Assembly (NCBI GenBank): GCA_910592005.1
Contig: CAJVPP010003225.1
Location: 1 to 12,229, forward strand
Direction: 5' to 3'
DNA from: Funneliformis mosseae
Taxonomy: Eukaryota > Glomeromycota > Glomeromycetes > Glomerales > Glomeraceae
Length of the DNA: 12,229 bases
The notes under the pieces were generated by a model. That model was not told where the DNA came from and searched no databases. It saw nothing but the letters and a program-made list of their open reading frames with translations. The position numbers were made by a program, and so were the translations under genes. How positions within the stretch are numbered: the stretch's first letter is position 1; each line of letters opens with the position of its first letter. This document shows, piece after piece, positions 9,301 to 12,229 of the stretch.

Positions 9301-12229
9301 CAATATAACTAGCGCTATCGCCATCCGATAATGAATTGTGCGCTTTATTTCTAACGACATCATCTAAAGAATCTATAAGTTGATCCGAACTAGCTTGTTC
9401 GAATGATGCCGCTTTTTTGATGTCAACTCTCATTATGAATTGATCTTCTTTGGTCTCAGCATCGTATTGATATTTTTTGGTGGTTGTTAAACGTCCTGGT
9501 TCACATGAAATTGCCCTTGAAATTTCTTCGCTCATTGTATTTACAAATGTTTTTTTATCCTCTGAAGAAGAACTTTTATAAAGTTTCGTTCCATTAACTG
9601 ACAATCGGATAATTGCACTAGCTGAATCAGCTGAGCCTAAAAAATAATAATTTCTTAATATAAAGTACATCAAAGATATTTTTTTTTCAGAAAAAAATAT
9701 TATATATATGTACCTCCTGCTGGGTAAGCCATTGAATCTTGAAGAATATGAATAATTTATTTAGTAAAAAAAAAAAAAAAAAAGAGAAAGTAATCACGTG
9801 ATTCATTCGAGTACTTACTAGTTGCGGTAAAATTCCAAATTTTTGGTCTAATTCCTATAACGTTTTGACCATTTGATTTTTCCATTACGAAATCATTATC
9901 AACCTCAACATAATAAGGAACATTAGGAGCGTTATACGTGTTTAGAGTACTTTTCAATATTTTAACTGTAACAATATTTTCTTGAACAGTAACATATTGT
10001 TCATCTTTTGCTGAGACTGCTTGTTTTAAGACCACGTCAGTTCCATTAACTTGGTATACACTGAAATTTCCGGTTGAAAACACTACAGGTATTCCATATG
10101 TAATGGTAAATTCTTCTGCTTGTTTCGTGCCCAATGGTACTGTGGATCCTTTCCCTGGAGTTGTGGATAATATTTTTGAACTTCCATATCCACCTGGTCC
10201 TCCCGGTGCTGTTCCATCTCCTCCTTCAACTATAAAAAGAATGATTAAAATTTTTTTCTTCTTTTTAAAGAAGACAAAATTAATTTTTGCTTTAAAAAAC
10301 TTACCGGTAGAATAGTTTGTTAAATCATCAGTTGAGGCGATGGTAATACTTTCACCACTGTTTCCAGTAGTTCCAACTTTTAAAGAATCATTAGGAATAC
10401 CAACAATTGTATTATTGGGAAGTACAATAACGTCAACGTAAGAATCTTTATCGGAAAGACCCCAATTTATAGTTTCATTATACACTCCTTCATTATTGAC
10501 AACATAACCATTATTCTTTCCGGTAATACTATCCTTTGTTACAATAACATATCCACCATAAGCTAATGATTCAACATCCGTCACAACCTTTTCAGCCGTA
10601 ATCTGCGGTACTGTATATTTTTGTGTTTTAGTAACTTTACCGTTACTACCTGTGCCCAAGAAGTCGATTTCAGTAAATGTGGTTTGGCCTCCATCAACTG
10701 TTTTAATTATGCAGCTGTATCCTGATGATTGGTATGCTATGTTACATTTGTAAATGTGTAATTCGACCACAGTTGTTGACGTTTCTTTGTAAATCTCATA
10801 AGGTCCAGAAGTTCCAGATGTGGAATCTTTTGGGATAAATGTAACGAGAATATTCCATGGCACGGAAAATGTTGCAGAACCGTCAGCAGATTTACTAGTC
10901 ACTACGCAATATCCACCATCTTCTTTTTCGAATACGTGTGTGTAATTGGCATCAAAGGTGTATACTTCGGTTATTTTATTCGTTGTAATTACATTTACTT
11001 CTCCTTTTTTATTTCTAAATGAATCAATAAATCGCGTGAGTTGGATAAAAAAAAAACGGAAAGAGAGAACGCGAATTTTAAATCTGAAACTTACGGGGCT
11101 CCGAAAGTGGTCCAAACGGCTTCTTTGGTTTCTGATTTATAACAAATATGTAAAAATCCTCCTTTGACATTAATGCTTTCAAAAATTTTACCATCAGTGC
11201 ATGATTTCTCGAAATAGATCTCGCTGTATTTAAGATCGTAAATTTTAATTAGTAAATGATTCGAATGAAAACGTATGATTTATAACATAACGTCTATATG
11301 TACCTGAATACTGTTCCTTCCCAATTGATCATCTTACCACAAACGTCATTATTTACTGCCGGGTTACAATAATATGTGACCAAGATAAATTCTCTTTCAA
11401 TTGCATAAATAGTTATACTATCCGTCAAAGAAACAGCACATTCTGGTAAACCGGGATTTTTATCGCAATAACCAACTTGACATCTCTCAGGTTGTGGGAC
11501 TTGTGAACATACATCACATCCAAAAGCATATGGGTTATTATTACAATCATTACATCCAGGCAAGTTTGGGTTATTGAAACAATCCGGTTTTTTGTTTATA
11601 CATTCAGGAGCTTTTGGATATTTTGCACAGTCCAATTGACCATAAATGCATCCTACAGCGTTAGGAGAACTTTCGCAATTTGGAATATTTGAACAACCTG
11701 GAGCTTCTGGTGTTAATTTACAATCAACATTGCCACACCCCGATCCATATGGATTCTGAGTACATTGTAGACATACTGGAGCATCGGGGGTCTTTGAACA
11801 ATCGGTACATCCTGGAGCATCAGGGGTTTTTGAACAATCGACGCATCCTGGTGCATTGGGAGTTTTTGAACAATCTACCGGAGCTTTAATACCACAATTA
11901 GGAGCACTCGGATATTTGCCACAGTCCAATTTGTCACCATTACATCCGACCGCACCGGAATTATTTCCACAGTCTGGAACGTTAGCGCATCCTGAAGGTG
12001 CGGGAGTTTTTCCACAATCTACGTTACATCCGGGCCCATAAGGGTTTACATCACAATTCTCTGGCGTTTTTGCAGCACAGCCGGGAGCTTGGGGGTTGTT
12101 CGAGCATGCATCACATCCGGGAGCCTTTGGATTTACCGAACACGTGTCACAGCCGGGAGCCTTTGGATTTACCGAACACGTGTCACAGCCGGGAGCCTTT
12201 GGATTTACCGAACACGTGTCACAGCCGGG
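6339..12229 (-). CDS. Large modular cell-surface membrane protein, 5' end beyond window
   Basis: Seven exons, read on the minus strand: 12229-11304, 11223-11095, 11014-10305, 10229-9819, 9737-9714, 9636-9063 and 8973-6339. Together they give 5409 nt, 1802 residues plus TAA, with every intron phase consistent. Residues are counted from the window edge. Residues 1-264 are about 20 Cys-rich repeats (core CSKTPDAPGC). About 275-600 is beta-rich with FILVTYYCNP, KMINWEGTVF, GGFLHIC and GGYVIVTK, perhaps a propeller-like ectodomain. About 612-725 resembles a Big_5-type Ig-like domain (FSVYQVNGTDVVLKQA, then YYVEVDNDFV and GIRPKIWNFTA). About 735-848 is a small domain (RLSVNGTKLY, FVNTMSEEISRAI, EPGRL). 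Membrane segments lie near 862-881, 891-911, 926-944, 1001-1027 and 1032-1060, with EDFPQ at 1014-1018, a feature also seen in XK-related proteins. The remaining 740 residues are a Ser/Thr/Gly-rich, presumably cytosolic tail with tandem repeats and a basic C-terminus. Five segments would put the Cys repeats outside and the tail inside. A role as sensor or adhesin is inferred and its ligand is unknown. It could instead be two genes, but the phase agreement argues against that. Confidence 0.8.
7110..7607 (-). repeat. EYFITSTGER-type tandem repeats with 273-bp higher-order duplication
   Basis: About eight units of 19-24 residues share the pattern E-Y-[IF]-I-T-S-T-G-E-R-x-Y-I-x-T, followed by an acidic DDGDK-like spacer. 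They form an ordered series A-B-C-D, then A'-B'-C'. A is EEYIITSTGERGYITKLTG, and A' is EEYIIKSTGERGFITKITG, exactly 91 residues (273 bp) further along. B and B' share RKYIIT and DHG, and C and C' share EYFITST followed by YL. A four-unit block was therefore duplicated after the single units had diverged. The array decays into YIEGDGKYITTTTATTGG. Confidence 0.85.
7902..7922 (-). repeat. Polyglycine tract
   Basis: Seven consecutive Gly codons, within FGGGGGGGYSEG, in the cytoplasmic tail of the large surface protein. They appear on the plus strand as CCA/CCT triplets. It is a flexible linker or slippage-prone tract. Confidence 0.85.
8046..8080 (-). repeat. 15-bp tandem repeat in coding sequence
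   Basis: ACTATCTCTATTTGT occurs twice without change (8046-8060, 8061-8075) and begins a third time. It encodes DSTNRDSTNRDS in the tail of the surface protein. The perfect identity points to recent slippage, and the 15-bp unit keeps the frame. Confidence 0.85.
8493..8516 (-). repeat. Polyserine tract
   Basis: Eight consecutive Ser codons right after the last membrane segment and the basic NGRKPSDKEK patch, followed by DSGSK. It marks the start of the low-complexity tail and may be a phosphorylatable hinge. Confidence 0.8.
8974..9062 (-). other. Intron 6 of the surface-protein gene (89 nt)
   Basis: Donor GTAAGG at 9062 and acceptor TTATTGTAG ending at 8974, with a T-rich tract before it. 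It splits a Cys codon (TG+T) and joins KWVLPT to CLVFFLVPML, linking the second and third membrane segments. Retention gives an immediate stop (TAA at 9061-9059). Confidence 0.88.
9637..9713 (-). other. Intron 5 of the surface-protein gene (77 nt)
   Basis: Donor GTACAT at 9713 and acceptor TTTTTTAG ending at 9637, splitting a Gly codon (G+GC). Retention gives an in-frame TAA a few codons in. It joins the microexon to the membrane-proximal domain. Confidence 0.8.
9714..9737 (-). other. 24-nt microexon
   Basis: This exon is flanked by a good acceptor (TTCTTCAAG) and donor (GTACAT), and it encodes the middle of NSMAYPAGG between the Ig-like domain and the membrane-proximal domain. Both flanking introns are in the same phase, so inclusion or skipping keeps the frame; skipping would give an Ser at the junction (A+GC). 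It is inferred from frame logic only. Confidence 0.7.
9738..9818 (-). other. Intron 4 of the surface-protein gene (81 nt)
   Basis: Donor GTAAGT at 9818, a long T run (about 9765-9783 on the plus strand as A's), acceptor TTCTTCAAG ending at 9738. Retention runs to a stop at 9757-9759. It follows IWNFTAT, the last strand of the Ig-like domain. Confidence 0.82.
10230..10304 (-). other. Intron 3 of the surface-protein gene (75 nt, stop-free)
   Basis: Donor GTAAGT at 10304 and acceptor CTTTTTATAG ending at 10230. The length is a multiple of three and no stop codon interrupts it, unlike the other five introns. Retention would insert 25 residues rich in Lys, Phe and Ile. Splicing gives NYSTVEGGDGTAPGG, a more natural sequence. 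Confidence 0.82.
11015..11094 (-). other. Intron 2 of the surface-protein gene (80 nt)
   Basis: Donor GTAAGT at 11094 and acceptor GATTCATTTAG ending at 11015, splitting a Pro codon (CC+A). It joins WTTFGA to PNKKGEVNVITT. Retention stops at once (CCG TAA). Confidence 0.83.
11224..11303 (-). other. Intron 1 visible of the surface-protein gene (80 nt)
   Basis: Donor GTACAT at 11303 and acceptor TAAATACAG ending at 11224, splitting a Ser codon (AG+C). It joins MINWEGTVF to SEIYFEKSCTDGK. Retention meets TAG two codons in. Earlier introns may exist beyond the window. Confidence 0.83.
11438..12229 (-). repeat. Cys-rich short-repeat ectodomain (about 20 units)
   Basis: Residues 1-264 of the visible protein are built from 12-16 residue units with the core [PVS]-G-C-x(2-6)-C-x3-P-x-[AG], for example CSKTPDAPGC, CDTCSVNPKAPG and CNNNPYAFGC. 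Unit length varies only in the spacing between the two Cys (2, 4 or 6 residues). With nearly two Cys per unit it should form a disulfide-stitched rod outside the cell. I do not recognise a named domain. The array runs off the window edge. Confidence 0.85.
12121..12229 (-). repeat. 36-bp perfect tandem repeat at window edge
   Basis: Three copies (12121-12156, 12157-12192, 12193-12228) are identical base for base and encode the 12-residue unit CDTCSVNPKAPG. The neighbouring unit at lower coordinates has already diverged. The perfect copies meet the window edge, so the array probably continues. Identity at synonymous positions indicates recent expansion or homogenisation. Confidence 0.9.

Noticed and set aside
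9099..9308. A 69-codon plus-strand open frame opposite the membrane exon.
   Set aside because: It is antisense to a well-supported exon with membrane segments.
9757..11115. A single 452-residue protein ending in a Phe run.
   Set aside because: It reads through two introns and starts inside another. The Phe run is the T tract of intron 4, and splicing joins the frame to the next exon.

Overview
The window looks like nuclear DNA of a very AT-rich fungus, most likely an arbuscular mycorrhizal fungus of the Rhizophagus type (Glomeromycotina). This is inferred from short GT-AG introns (75-105 nt), intergenic DNA of almost pure A+T, decayed Tc1-like and RNase H/LINE-type relics, an arrestin-domain gene, and a large multi-domain membrane protein of a style I associate with that group. 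Nothing looks bacterial: there are no operons and no Shine-Dalgarno spacing.

Left part (1 to about 4.0 kb) is a gene desert with two dead transposable-element pieces. A minus-strand relic at about 320-1300 keeps the end of an RNase H domain and the zinc-knuckle-like tail of a LINE-type polyprotein, broken by stops. A plus-strand Tc1/mariner relic at about 2815-3985 keeps the QQDNDPKH and LNPIERLW blocks of a DD34E transposase and a right terminal end, but has frameshifts and stops. About 1.5 kb between them (1301-2814) shows nothing I recognise.

Centre (4.5-6.0 kb): a two-exon plus-strand gene for a 436-residue arrestin-domain protein ending in a PPRY motif, probably an adaptor that brings a Rsp5/Nedd4-type ubiquitin ligase to membrane cargo.

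Right part (6.3 kb to the window edge): one very large minus-strand gene, open at its 5' end. I join its separate open frames through six introns whose phases all agree, giving at least 1802 residues. From the amino end it has about 20 short Cys-rich repeats, a beta-rich extracellular region, an Ig-like domain, a small membrane-proximal domain, about five membrane segments with an EDFPQ motif, and a roughly 740-residue Ser/Thr/Gly-rich cytoplasmic tail. The tail contains a duplicated array of EYFITSTGER-type repeats. It looks like a cell-surface sensor or adhesin. The start codon and signal peptide lie beyond the window.

The arrestin and surface-protein genes converge, with 324 bp between their stop codons. 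An arrestin adaptor beside a membrane protein invites the idea that one controls turnover of the other, but nothing in the sequence beyond adjacency supports this.
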